DNA from: Streptomyces collinus
GTDB lineage: Bacteria > Actinomycetota > Actinomycetes > Streptomycetales > Streptomycetaceae
Reading direction: 5' to 3'
Assembly (NCBI RefSeq): GCF_031348265.1
Contig: NZ_CP133771.1
Coordinates: 3,534,001 to 3,598,000 of the forward strand
DNA length: 64,000 nucleotides
Both the position numbers and the translations under genes were made by a program. Of the stretch, positions 17,000-25,040 are shown in pieces. Each line of letters begins with the position of its first letter. The stretch's first letter is position 1. A model generated the notes under the pieces. That model was not told where the DNA came from, made no database searches, and saw only the letters and a program-made list of their open reading frames with translations.

Positions 17000-17512
17000 A
17001 TGGGACATGGTGCCTCTCGGCTCCGGCAGCTCGTTCACGAAGTCGCCAAATTCGGCGCGGTGGGCGGTGCCGGGGTGCTGGTCAACCTCGTCGTCTTCAA
17101 CCTGGTGCGGCACACCACCGACCTCCAGGTGGTGCGCGCGAGCGTCATCGCCACCGTCGTCGCGATCGTCTTCAACTACGTCGGCTTCCGCTACTTCACG
17201 TACCGCGACCGCGACAAGAGCCGCCGTACCCGTGAGATGACCCTGTTCCTGCTGTTCAGCGCGGTCGGCCTGGTCATCGAGAACGGCGTCCTGTACGCGG
17301 CCACGTACGGCTTCGGCTGGAACACCCCGCTGCAGAACAACGTCTTCAAGTTCATCGGCATCGGCGTCGCGACCCTGTTCCGCTTCTGGTCCTACCGCTC
17401 CTGGGTCTTCCGCGCCCTCCCCGCCCGGGAGACACCGGCTGCGACGGGCCCGGCCCCGGTCCCGCAGAACGACTCGGCCGGCGCCCGGAAGACGAGGCAG
17501 CAGGTCCCCTAG
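17000..17512 (+). CDS. GtrA-like four-helix membrane protein
   Basis: 170 aa with four predicted membrane helices (about 17-37, 44-62, 78-99, 110-130): FGAVGGAGVLVNLVVFNLV, VIATVVAIVFNYVGFRYF, FLLFSAVGLVIENGVLY and the last around FIGIGVATLFRFWSYR. GtrA proteins are proposed to move lipid-linked sugars or act with glycosyltransferases in envelope glycosylation. The C-terminus is a charged cytoplasmic tail. The start at ATG 17000 has a modest GGGGG tract. It is convergent with the histidine kinase, 10 bp apart. Confidence 0.8.
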   Translation: MGHGASRLRQLVHEVAKFGAVGGAGVLVNLVVFNLVRHTTDLQVVRASVIATVVAIVFNYVGFRYFTYRDRDKSRRTREMTLFLLFSAVGLVIENGVLYAATYGFGWNTPLQNNVFKFIGIGVATLFRFWSYRSWVFRALPARETPAATGPAPVPQNDSAGARKTRQQVP

Positions 17513-17522
17513 CCCCAGCTGC

Positions 17523-18794
17523 CTAGCGGACCATCGGCTCGTCGTCCTGGGGCTTGGCCAGTGCCGTGCGGGACAGGAACAGGCCGAAGACCGGGGGCTT
17601 GGTCTGGAGCATCTCCAGGCGGCCGCCGTCGGCCTCCGCCAGGTCACGGGCCACCGCCAGGCCGATGCCGGTGGAGTTGCGGCCGCTGATCGCCCGTTCG
17701 AAGATGCGGGCGCCGAGGTCGGCGGGGACGCCGGGTCCCTCGTCCGTGACCTCGATCACCGCCTGGTTGCCGGTGACGCGGGTGCGCAGGGCCACCGTGC
17801 CGCCGCCGTGCATGAGGGAGTTCTCGATCAGCGCGGCCAGGACCTGCGCGACCGCGCCGGGCGTGCCCACCGCCCGCAGATGCCGTTTGCCGGAGCTGAC
17901 GATCGCCCGCCCCGCGCTGCGGTACGCCGGGCGCCACTCCGCGAGCTGCTGCTGGATGACCTCGTCGAGGTCGAAGGAGACGGCGGAGCCGGTGCGCGGA
18001 TCGCGGGAGTTCGTCAGCAGCCGCTCCACGACGTCCGTCAGCCGCTCGACCTGCGTCAGCGCGATCGTCGCCTCCTCCTTCACGGTGTCCGGGTCGTCGG
18101 TGAGGGTGATCTCCTCCAGCCGCATCGACAGCGCCGTGAGCGGGGTGCGCAGCTGGTGGGAGGCGTCCGCGGCCAGCCTGCGTTCGGCCGTCAGCATGCG
18201 GGCGATGCGCTCGGCGGAGCCGTCCAGCACGTCGGCCACCCGGTCCAGCTCGGGCACCCCGTACCGCTTGTGCCGGGGGCGCGGATCGCCCGAGCCGAGC
18301 CGCTCCGCGGTCTCGGCGAGGTCGGTCAGCGGCGACGCCAGCCGGTTCGCCTGGCGGACGGCCAGCAGAACCGCCGCGACCACCGCCAGCAGCGCGACCA
18401 GCGCGATGATCAGCAGCGTCCGGCCGACCTCCCGGGTCACCGAGGAGCGCGGCTCCTCGACGGTGACCGTCTCGCCCTCCTCACCGGGGGCGGTCGCGCT
18501 GATGACGTCCCCGGCGGGCTTCGTGCCGACCTCGATCGGCGCCTCTCCGGGGAGGCGGATCACCGCGTAGTAGTGGTCCTGCGTGACCTGGTCGCGCAGC
18601 ACCTCCGCGTCGACCTGCTGCGCCCCGAAGAGCCGGCTGTCGACGATGCTGGCCAGCCGCACCGCCTCGGACTCCACCCGCTCCTGGGCGCTGTTGCTGA
18701 TCGTCCGGGTCTCGACGATGACGAGCGAGACGCCGAAGACGGCGATCACGACGAGCACCACGGCGAGCGTGGACTGGATCAGTCGGCGGCGCAT
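17523..18794 (-). CDS. Sensor histidine kinase (HAMP-HisKA-HATPase)
   Basis: 423 aa. A first membrane helix (about 8-28), an extracytoplasmic sensor of about 95 residues, a second helix (about 125-146), HAMP, then HisKA with ASHQLRTPLTAL (phospho-His about 213). HATPase motifs are IENSLMHGG (N box), VTDEGPGVP (G1) and STGIGLAVARDLAEADGG (G2). It is translated 36 bp downstream of its response regulator. The signal is unknown; the divergent neighbour is a peptide transporter, which makes peptides or envelope state a reasonable guess only. Confidence 0.9.
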   Translation of the reverse strand: MRRRLIQSTLAVVLVVIAVFGVSLVIVETRTISNSAQERVESEAVRLASIVDSRLFGAQQVDAEVLRDQVTQDHYYAVIRLPGEAPIEVGTKPAGDVISATAPGEEGETVTVEEPRSSVTREVGRTLLIIALVALLAVVAAVLLAVRQANRLASPLTDLAETAERLGSGDPRPRHKRYGVPELDRVADVLDGSAERIARMLTAERRLAADASHQLRTPLTALSMRLEEITLTDDPDTVKEEATIALTQVERLTDVVERLLTNSRDPRTGSAVSFDLDEVIQQQLAEWRPAYRSAGRAIVSSGKRHLRAVGTPGAVAQVLAALIENSLMHGGGTVALRTRVTGNQAVIEVTDEGPGVPADLGARIFERAISGRNSTGIGLAVARDLAEADGGRLEMLQTKPPVFGLFLSRTALAKPQDDEPMVR

Positions 18795-18830
18795 GTCCTG
18801 TTACCCGATCGCCCGTGCCTGCCTCGCGGC

Positions 18831-19508
18831 TCAGCTCTTCTCGAAGCGGAAACCCACACCGCGCACGGTGGCGATGTAGCGCGGGTTGGCCGCGTCGTCG
18901 CCGAGCTTCTTGCGCAGCCAGGAGATGTGCATGTCGAGGGTCTTGGTCGACGACCACCAGGTCGTGTCCCAGACCTCCCGCATCAGCTGGTCGCGGGTGA
19001 CGACCCGGCCCGCGTCGCGCACCAGCACCCGCAGCAGGTCGAACTCCTTCGCGGTGAGCTGGAGCTCCTCCTCGCCCATCCAGGCGCGGTGGGACTCGAC
19101 GTCGATGCGCACGCCGTGGGTGGCGGGCGGCTGCTGCGGCTCGCTGGCGCCGCGCCGGAGCAGGGCCCGCACCCGCGCGAGCAGCTCGGCGAGCCGGAAC
19201 GGCTTGGTGACGTAGTCGTCGGCGCCCGCGTCGAGCCCGACGACGGTGTCCACCTCGTCGGCGCGCGCGGTCAGGATGAGGATCGGGATGGCGTGGCCTT
19301 CGCCCCGCAGGCGGCGGGCCACCTCCAGACCATCCATGCCGGGCAGGCCGAGGTCGAGCACGACCAGGTCGATGCCGCCCTGCAGTCCGGCGTCGAGAGC
19401 GGTGGGTCCGTCCTCGCGGACCTCGACCTCGTAGCCCTCCCGGCGCAGAGCGCGGGCCAGCGGCTCCGAGATGGACGCATCGTCCTCGGCGAGCAGTACA
19501 CGGGTCAT
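18831..19508 (-). CDS. OmpR-family response regulator
   Basis: 225 aa. The receiver domain has acidic residues EDD (about 8-10), phospho-acceptor Asp about 52 in VVLDLGLPG, and Lys in YVTKPFR. A winged-helix DNA-binding domain (about 125-222) has LTAKEFDLLRVL, the recognition segment TKTLDMHISWLRKKLG and the wing VRGVGFRFE. It is the first gene of the operon with the sensor kinase. Two TTCTTAC direct repeats exactly 22 bp apart upstream are a candidate autoregulatory site. Confidence 0.92.
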   Translation of the reverse strand: MTRVLLAEDDASISEPLARALRREGYEVEVREDGPTALDAGLQGGIDLVVLDLGLPGMDGLEVARRLRGEGHAIPILILTARADEVDTVVGLDAGADDYVTKPFRLAELLARVRALLRRGASEPQQPPATHGVRIDVESHRAWMGEEELQLTAKEFDLLRVLVRDAGRVVTRDQLMREVWDTTWWSSTKTLDMHISWLRKKLGDDAANPRYIATVRGVGFRFEKS

Positions 19509-19562
19509 GAGGTGATGGTAGACCTGCGACGCCCTGAGCTGGGGTGTGACCGGATGCCTTGA

Positions 19563-19591
19563 TTCTTACCGTCGGCATACCCGTTTCTTAC
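19563..19591. promoter_or_regulatory. Direct repeat, candidate response-regulator binding site
   Basis: TTCTTAC at 19563-19569 and again at 19585-19591, 22 bp start to start (two 11-bp steps), 55-83 bp upstream of the OmpR-type regulator. GGTAAG at 19600-19605 adds an inverted copy of CTTACC. Confidence 0.4.
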
Positions 19592-20023
19592 GTTGCCGGG
19601 GTAAGCGTACGGACCTCTGCCTTTGAGGTGTGATCCTGGTAAAGACCTTGGAATCGGTGTGTAGGGTTCCCCCTTCACCTGTGATCCATGCCTCAAGTCC
19701 TTCCATACACGGCGGTGTCCTGCCGTATGGTGAATCGACGCCTGTAGCACCACGGCGACCTTCGGAGGCCATGTGCCCTGAAGGTCTCTTTTGTGTGCGG
19801 GCCGGTTCCCGCCGGCCCCCGAGAGAAACGACCTGTGGCCGGGCCTCCTCGTGCGGCGACGCGCGTAGAGGCGTGGATCCCGGTGGCGACCGCCCACCGC
19901 TCCGTGACCCGGAGCGGACCCCCCGCAGGCGTCGGGCGGACGGCCATGCCCACCGGTGCCGGCAGCCCCCACCGGGCGCACCACCGCTGCCGCGGGGCGC
20001 GTCCCGAGCAGCAAGGAACGACC
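19592..20023. other. Long intergenic/leader region before the peptide transporter
   Basis: About 430 bp without a convincing gene. The first part (19600-19790) has lower GC than its surroundings and probably holds the promoters of both the two-component operon and the transporter. I recognised no riboswitch or tRNA. Open frames running into the transporter from upstream lack a ribosome site and family-like sequence. Confidence 0.5.
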
Positions 20024-21529
20024 ATGGCGTCCAGCCTGACGAAGGACTCGGCCCGACCGGGCACCCCCGGTTCCGAGAAGACCTTCTTCGGCCACCCCCG
20101 CGGACTGGCCACTCTGTTCATGACCGAGATGTGGGAGCGTTTCTCCTACTACGGCATGAGGGCCCTGCTCCCGCTGTACCTGGTCGCCCCGGGTGGCCTG
20201 CACCTCAGCGCGGGCACGGCGACGGCGATCTACGCCGTGTACCTGTCGCTGGTGTACCTGCTCACCCTGCCCGGCGGCTGGTTCGCCGACCGTGTGCTCG
20301 GCCCCCGCAAGACGGTCGCCGTCGCGGGCGTGGTCATCATGCTCGGCCACCTGTGCCTGGCGCTGCCCGCCGCCGCGAGCTTCTACGTCGGCCTGGGCCT
20401 GGTCGCCATCGGTTCCGGTCTGCTGAAGGCCAACATCTCCACGATGGTCGGCCACCTCTACGACGGTCCGGAGGACCCCCGCCGCGACGGTGGCTTCACG
20501 GTCTTCTACATCGGCATCAACCTCGGCGCCTTCATCGCGCCGCTGGTCATCGGCACCGTCGGCGAGAACGTCGACTGGCACCTGGGCTTCGCGCTGGCCG
20601 CGCTCGGCATGGCGCTGGGCCTCGTGCAGTTCCTGCTCGGCAGCCGCCACCTGGACGCCAGGAGCAGCCTGGTCCCGACCCCACTGACGCCCGCCGAGAA
20701 GGCGTCCACCCTGCGCAAGGGCCTGATCTGGCTGGCCGTCGCCGTGGTCTTCTACGGCCTCGTCGGCGGCACGGGCCACTTCACCCTGAACTGGGCGCTC
20801 ATCCCGCTCACGCTGCTCGGCCTGATCGTGCCGATCCTGGTCATCACCCGCATCCTGCGCGACAAGGACCTGGACTCCGGCGAGCGCTCGAAGGTGTCGG
20901 CGTACATCTGGTTCTTCGTGGCCGCCGCCGTGTTCTGGATGATCTACGACCAGGGCGGCTCGACCCTGTCGCTGTTCGCCGAGAAGAGCGCCGACAACAC
21001 GATCTTCGGCTGGGAGTTCCCGGTCTCCTGGTACCAGTCGGTCAACCCGGTCCTGATCATGGCGCTGGCGCCCGTCTTCGCCTGGCTGTGGCTGTGGCTG
21101 AACCGGCGCGGCAAGGAGCCGAGCACCATCGTGAAGTTCGCCTCCGGCCTGGTGCTGGTGGGTGCGTCCTTCTTCCTGTTCCTCGCCCCGCTGTCGATCG
21201 CGGAGGGCGGTCACAAGGCCGCGGCGATGTGGCTGGTCGCGATCTACTTCGTGCAGACCGTCGGTGAGCTGACGCTGTCCCCGGTGGGGCTGTCCGTGAC
21301 GACGAAGATGGCTCCGGCGAAGTACGCCTCGCAGATGATGGGCGTCTGGTTCCTCGCGGTCACCGCGGGCGACTCCGTCACCGCGCTGCTGTCCAACCCG
21401 GCCGTCGGCGGGGTCAACCTCGACAAGACGGGCTTCGTGGCGCTGGAGGCGGCGCTCGCCGTGGTCGCCGGCTTCGCGGTGTACATGTACCGCAGGAAGG
21501 TCAAGGCCATGATGGGCGACGTCCGCTGA
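20024..21529 (+). CDS. POT family proton-dependent oligopeptide transporter
   Basis: 501 aa multi-spanning importer of di- and tripeptides. The POT signature EMWERFSYYGMRALLPLYL (about 35-53) includes the ExxERFxYYG motif on helix 1; YLLTLPGGWFADR follows, and hydrophobic segments indicate 12-14 helices. The ATG at 20024 is preceded by AAGGA. It is divergent from the response-regulator operon across a 515-bp interval and is a plausible target of it. A 38-bp perfect palindrome terminates it. Confidence 0.92.
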   Translation: MASSLTKDSARPGTPGSEKTFFGHPRGLATLFMTEMWERFSYYGMRALLPLYLVAPGGLHLSAGTATAIYAVYLSLVYLLTLPGGWFADRVLGPRKTVAVAGVVIMLGHLCLALPAAASFYVGLGLVAIGSGLLKANISTMVGHLYDGPEDPRRDGGFTVFYIGINLGAFIAPLVIGTVGENVDWHLGFALAALGMALGLVQFLLGSRHLDARSSLVPTPLTPAEKASTLRKGLIWLAVAVVFYGLVGGTGHFTLNWALIPLTLLGLIVPILVITRILRDKDLDSGERSKVSAYIWFFVAAAVFWMIYDQGGSTLSLFAEKSADNTIFGWEFPVSWYQSVNPVLIMALAPVFAWLWLWLNRRGKEPSTIVKFASGLVLVGASFFLFLAPLSIAEGGHKAAAMWLVAIYFVQTVGELTLSPVGLSVTTKMAPAKYASQMMGVWFLAVTAGDSVTALLSNPAVGGVNLDKTGFVALEAALAVVAGFAVYMYRRKVKAMMGDVR

Positions 21530-21549
21530 CGCCGGTCACCGGATTCCGG

Positions 21550-21587
21550 CGAAGGGCCGCCGCACCCCGGGGTGCGGCGGCCCTTCG
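21550..21587. terminator. Bidirectional palindromic terminator
   Basis: 38-bp perfect palindrome (19-bp arms beginning CGAAGGGCCGCCGCACCCC, no unpaired loop) ending one base before the stop codon of the convergent minus-strand gene. Confidence 0.75.
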
Positions 21588-22580
21588 TCATGGCCTTCGC
21601 GCCTCGGACCGGTCGGCCTCCGGGGCGAACCAGGGCGCGGCCGCGGACCTGCGGGCGGCGGGCAGCCGCACACGCCGGGCCGGCCGGGCCGCGTGGCCGG
21701 GGCGGCGCGGGTGCACCCGGTCGACCACGGCCAGCGCGGCACGGAACAGCGCCGCGGGGACGACCAGCAGGGCGAGGACCCAGAACAGCGTCACGCCCCA
21801 GGGGCGGCCCACGCCCCAGGGGTGTTCGGCGAGCACCTTGCCGCCGTACTTCAGCGTCACGGTGTAGTCGCCGTGCGCCCCGGAGGCGAGCTCCACGGGC
21901 AGTTCGACACGGGCCTTGCCGCCGGGCCGGATCGTGCCCCGCCACCGCTGGTCCTGCCACTCGGGGGCGAACACGCCGTGCGAGGTTCCGACCTGGAAGA
22001 CCGGGTCGCGCACGGGGGACGTGCCGACGTTGCCGACGGTGACCACGAGCGTCCGGGCCGGCGGGGAGCCGAACCAGGTGAGCAGACCGCCGGAGCCCCG
22101 CAACCTCGTGTCCGCGAGCAGGGACAGCCGCCCGCCGGACGCGTCCGCCGGCAGCGGTTCGACGGCGTGTCCGGCGACCTGTAGGGCCGCGTCGGCCTCG
22201 GCTCCCGCCCCCGTCACGGTCGCCACGTGCACCACGCAGGGGCATGGCACCGGCGGTTCGACGACGGGCAGTTCGCGGCGGAAGCGCCCCTCCGCGTCGG
22301 TGGTGACGGCCCGGCCGTCGGCGTTGGCGCAGGAGTTGGTGCCGCCGGTCACCCCCCGCTTCGGCTCGGCCTGCCCGCACACGAGCAGCGTCAGCAGGGC
22401 CCGGGGCCGCCAACCGCTGCCGCCGACGGTGACAGACCCGCCCGTGCCGGCCTGGGACGCGGACAGTTCGACCACGGGCCGCTCCGCCGCCGCTGCGGGC
22501 CCGGCGCCCGCCAGAACCAGCAGCAGCAGCGCGAGCAGACCCGGCAGTGACCCATAGGTAGGACGGACGGCGGGCGGCAT
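21588..22580 (-). CDS. Exported, membrane-anchored protein with neocarzinostatin-like N-terminal domain
   Basis: 330 aa. A signal peptide (LPGLLALLLLVLAGAGPAAAA, cleaved about residue 32) is followed by an Ig-like domain resembling neocarzinostatin apoproteins (VELSASQAGTGGSVTVGGSGW). Further features are four Cys (CGQ, NSCAN, PCPCV) and a second beta-rich domain. One helix (about 253-278, VTLFWVLALLVVPAALFRAALAVV) and a basic cytoplasmic tail end the protein. The topology is an extracellular sensor or adhesin on a single anchor. It is downstream of another exported protein on the same strand (59 bp gap). No enzyme motif is seen; the function is unknown. Confidence 0.7.
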   Translation of the reverse strand: MPPAVRPTYGSLPGLLALLLLVLAGAGPAAAAERPVVELSASQAGTGGSVTVGGSGWRPRALLTLLVCGQAEPKRGVTGGTNSCANADGRAVTTDAEGRFRRELPVVEPPVPCPCVVHVATVTGAGAEADAALQVAGHAVEPLPADASGGRLSLLADTRLRGSGGLLTWFGSPPARTLVVTVGNVGTSPVRDPVFQVGTSHGVFAPEWQDQRWRGTIRPGGKARVELPVELASGAHGDYTVTLKYGGKVLAEHPWGVGRPWGVTLFWVLALLVVPAALFRAALAVVDRVHPRRPGHAARPARRVRLPAARRSAAAPWFAPEADRSEARRP

Positions 22581-22639
22581 CGGCGGCTCCAGCGGTCGTT
22601 GCGCTCAGCGGTGCACCTTTCGGCGAGAGTGCGCGGCGC

Positions 22640-23341
22640 TCAACGGCCCGCCCCTGCCTCCCGGTGACGCCGCGTCAGCCACAGCGCACCCGCCGCCCCG
22701 ACGAGCAGGACCGTGCCGCCGAGGGTGCCGAGGGCGACGGCCGAGTCCTCGGGACCGGTCCGCGGAAGTCCGGCACCGCTGTCCGGGCCGGAGCCGCCGC
22801 CCTGGGCGGAGCCGGTGGTGCCGCCGCCGCTCGCGGCCGTGACGTCGAGGGTGAGGGACGGACCCGGGTCGTTCGTCGGGGTGCACGTGGTCGTCGTGCC
22901 GAGCGCCTTGATGGTGAGCACACCGGCCGTGAAGGTGACCTCGCCGCTCTTCTTCGGCGTGTACGTGCCGCTCAGGTCGCTGATCTTGATGGGGGTGTTG
23001 GCCGGGATCGCGGCGTCGTTGGCGGGGCCGGTCACCGACAGGGTGCCGCTGTCGGCGCCGCCCAGGGCGATGGTGGCGCTCGGCGTCATCGCACCCTTGC
23101 CCAGTTCGACCGGGCTGGAGGAGACGCCCTTCTGCCAGGACATGGTGATCCGGTAGCCGTCACCCCTCTCGACGGCCTTGATGTCGATGGGCGAGACGGC
23201 ACTCTTGTCGCCGATCGGCGTCTTGCACTGGTAGTTGACGTCGACGACCTCGGCCCGGGCGACGGGGGCGGCCATCCACACCGCCGAGCCGGCCAGGGCC
23301 GCGGCGGACGCGAGCACGGCGGTTCGTTTCCGGTACGACAC
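22640..23341 (-). CDS. Secreted surface protein with LPRTG sortase-type C-terminus
   Basis: 233 aa from GTG at 23341 (AAGGGGAG upstream). A signal peptide runs to about residue 30 (VARA|EVV). A beta-rich domain with two Cys about 100 residues apart (QCKTP and TTCTPTN) precedes a Gly/Ser-rich linker (SGGGTTGSAQGGGSG). LPRTG follows near 190, then a hydrophobic segment and RRHREAGAGR. LPxTG-helix-positive tail is a sortase anchoring signal; no sortase gene is in the window. It probably forms an exported unit with the neocarzinostatin-like gene downstream. Confidence 0.75.
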   Translation of the reverse strand: MSYRKRTAVLASAAALAGSAVWMAAPVARAEVVDVNYQCKTPIGDKSAVSPIDIKAVERGDGYRITMSWQKGVSSSPVELGKGAMTPSATIALGGADSGTLSVTGPANDAAIPANTPIKISDLSGTYTPKKSGEVTFTAGVLTIKALGTTTTCTPTNDPGPSLTLDVTAASGGGTTGSAQGGGSGPDSGAGLPRTGPEDSAVALGTLGGTVLLVGAAGALWLTRRHREAGAGR

Positions 23342-23589
23342 GGTGCCGCTCCCCTTCCTGTTCCTGACGGCGCATCAGATAGGGCCGTCAAGGTACGCCC
23401 GGGGCCTTGAGGAAGGAAGACACAGTGCGCGCCGGATCCGCGGCGGCAGGGTCACCCGTTCGGACGCACCACGGGTGCCCGCACGGCCGGAAATCCGACA
23501 GGTGCGCACAGGAAAAGACAGGTATGCACCAAATCGCGCTGATATGCCCCGATGTCGTAAGCGGATGCCGCAAAGGGCGAGTTCCACCT

Positions 23590-23629
23590 GATATCAGGCG
23601 GATGCGCCCGATATCAGGCGGGTGCGCCC
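23590..23629. repeat. Two tandem 20-bp repeats across the 3' end of the anti-sigma gene
   Basis: 23590-23609 and 23610-23629 differ at one base (GATATCAGGCGGATGCGCCC versus GGTG at the variable site). The second copy contains the anti-sigma stop codon, so the duplication sits exactly at the gene end. Confidence 0.7.
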
Positions 23630-24168
23630 AGTTCCGCCCACACCGTCTTGCCGGAGACTCCCGGCGTACGGACGACCCCCCAGTCCAGGCACAGGCGCTG
23701 GACGATGAACATGCCATGACCGCCCGGGCGACCCGCACGGTGCGGGGTACGGGGGGACGGCTGACCGGTGCCCCGGTCCGCGACCTCGACCCGGATCACC
23801 TTGTTGTCGCAGGTGATGCGCAGCTGGTCCGGCCCCTCGGCATGCAGACAGGCGTTGGTGACCAGCTCGGAGACGACCAGCAGCACGTCCTCGGCGGCGG
23901 CCCGCTGGTCGGCGGAGGCGGCGGGCAGCCAGCCCCACGCGTACAGCGCCTGGCGGGTGAAGTCGCGGGCCAGCGGAACGACGCCGCTCTCGTCGCCGAA
24001 GCTCAGCCGGCGCACCTGCCGACCCCCCGGCGGTGCCACGGCCCCGGACGACGCACCCACGCCCTCGCCGGACGCACCGGCCGCCGCTACGCCACCCTCG
24101 GACGCCCCGGAAGCGCCGCCGGGCTCCGGCCCGCGGTCGCCCGGCGAGTAAGGCCGGGTGGTGCTCAT
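23614..24168 (-). CDS. RsbW-like anti-sigma factor (HATPase_c_2)
   Basis: 184 aa. An Ala/Gly/Pro-rich N-terminal stretch of about 50 residues precedes a GHKL kinase domain: VVSELVTNACLHA (N box), VADRGTGQPS (G1) and GGHGMFIVQRLCLDWGV (G2). Such proteins bind and inhibit a SigB-type sigma factor and phosphorylate a STAS antagonist. Both partners are encoded next to it (24412-24789 and 25041-25955). An AT-rich leader with repeated GTGAA lies upstream of its ATG. From memory this matches the S. coelicolor sigI locus (arsI/prsI); I do not assign the symbol. Confidence 0.88.
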   Translation of the reverse strand: MSTTRPYSPGDRGPEPGGASGASEGGVAAAGASGEGVGASSGAVAPPGGRQVRRLSFGDESGVVPLARDFTRQALYAWGWLPAASADQRAAAEDVLLVVSELVTNACLHAEGPDQLRITCDNKVIRVEVADRGTGQPSPRTPHRAGRPGGHGMFIVQRLCLDWGVVRTPGVSGKTVWAELGAPA

Positions 24169-24411
24169 CAGCGCTTCACCTCACCGATTCACCAGTTCAC
24201 GATTCAAAAAATTCACTGACCAGTCGGTCACGCAGCGCGCGGCGCGGCGGTTTCGCGGCGCCCCCGTCACCCCGGCGACCGACAGGTTCAGGATGTCTCC
24301 TGCCCTGGCGGGCGAGTGGAACACCCATGTATTCCGCACGAATGACGTGACAGGACCGACACACCGGTCACAGGGGGATGTCCGAGGCGCCGCGCACCGA
24401 CACACCGCCGG

Positions 24412-24789
24412 TCAGCCCGACTCGTCGGCCAGGGCCGCCTCGAGCGAGTCGTGGACGCTGAAGACCGCATCCGCACCCGTGATCTCGAATACGCGTGCCA
24501 CCACCGGCTGCATGCCGGCGAGCGAGACGCCGCCACCGGCGGCCTCCGCCTTCAGCCGCGCCCCGAGGAGCACGTTGAGCCCCGTGGAGTCGCAGAACTC
24601 CAGGCGCGCGCAATCGATGACCAGGCGCTTGAATCCCTTGGCGAGGCAGTCCTCGAGTGGCTCACGCAACAAATCGGCGGTGTGGTGATCCAACTCACCC
24701 GCCGGGGTCACGACGGCACTAGAGCCCTCTTCCCGCACCTCCACCAGAAGCCGGCCAGACTGTGCGCTGCCGACCGTCCCGCGGTCCAT
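24412..24789 (-). CDS. STAS-domain anti-anti-sigma factor
   Basis: 125 aa SpoIIAA/RsbV-like protein: VTPAGELDHHTADLL, LVIDCARLEFCDSTGLNVLL with the phosphorylatable Ser about 68. The unphosphorylated form would sequester the neighbouring anti-sigma factor and release the sigma factor. It is divergent from the sigma gene across 250 bp. A GTTT-N14-GGGTGT promoter of SigB type (24861-24884) reads towards it, suggesting control by the sigma factor family it regulates. The anti-sigma gene is 243 bp downstream on the same strand. Confidence 0.9.
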   Translation of the reverse strand: MDRGTVGSAQSGRLLVEVREEGSSAVVTPAGELDHHTADLLREPLEDCLAKGFKRLVIDCARLEFCDSTGLNVLLGARLKAEAAGGGVSLAGMQPVVARVFEITGADAVFSVHDSLEAALADESG

Positions 24790-24860
24790 GCCGTCTCTCT
24801 CTCCCGACGTCGAGGTGGTTGCTGACGCCCTCGAACACTACGCCTTCCCAGCACGCTTCG

Positions 24861-24884
24861 ACACCCGAACAACTACACACAAAC
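24861..24884 (-). promoter_or_regulatory. SigB-type promoter upstream of the anti-anti-sigma gene
   Basis: On the minus strand: GTTT (24884-24881), 14-nt spacer, GGGTGT (24866-24861), against the family consensus GTTT-N14-16-GGGTAT. The predicted transcript start is about 65 nt before the ATG. Confidence 0.5.
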
Positions 24885-25040
24885 GGACATATGCCCACAG
24901 AACGCACTTGCGGTGGGCTCGGGAAAGCGGGTAGGCCTAGTAAGGACACGTACCCGACCACGGCCGGCTTTGGAGGCGCCGCACACCGCAGTGCACCTAA
25001 CGGCTCCGGCAGCCATATGCCGAGAACGATGGAGGACATC

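Noticed and set aside
19693..20121. Open frames in the long leader before the peptide transporter
   Set aside because: No Shine-Dalgarno, poor codon bias and no family-like sequence; the transporter start at 20024 is clear.
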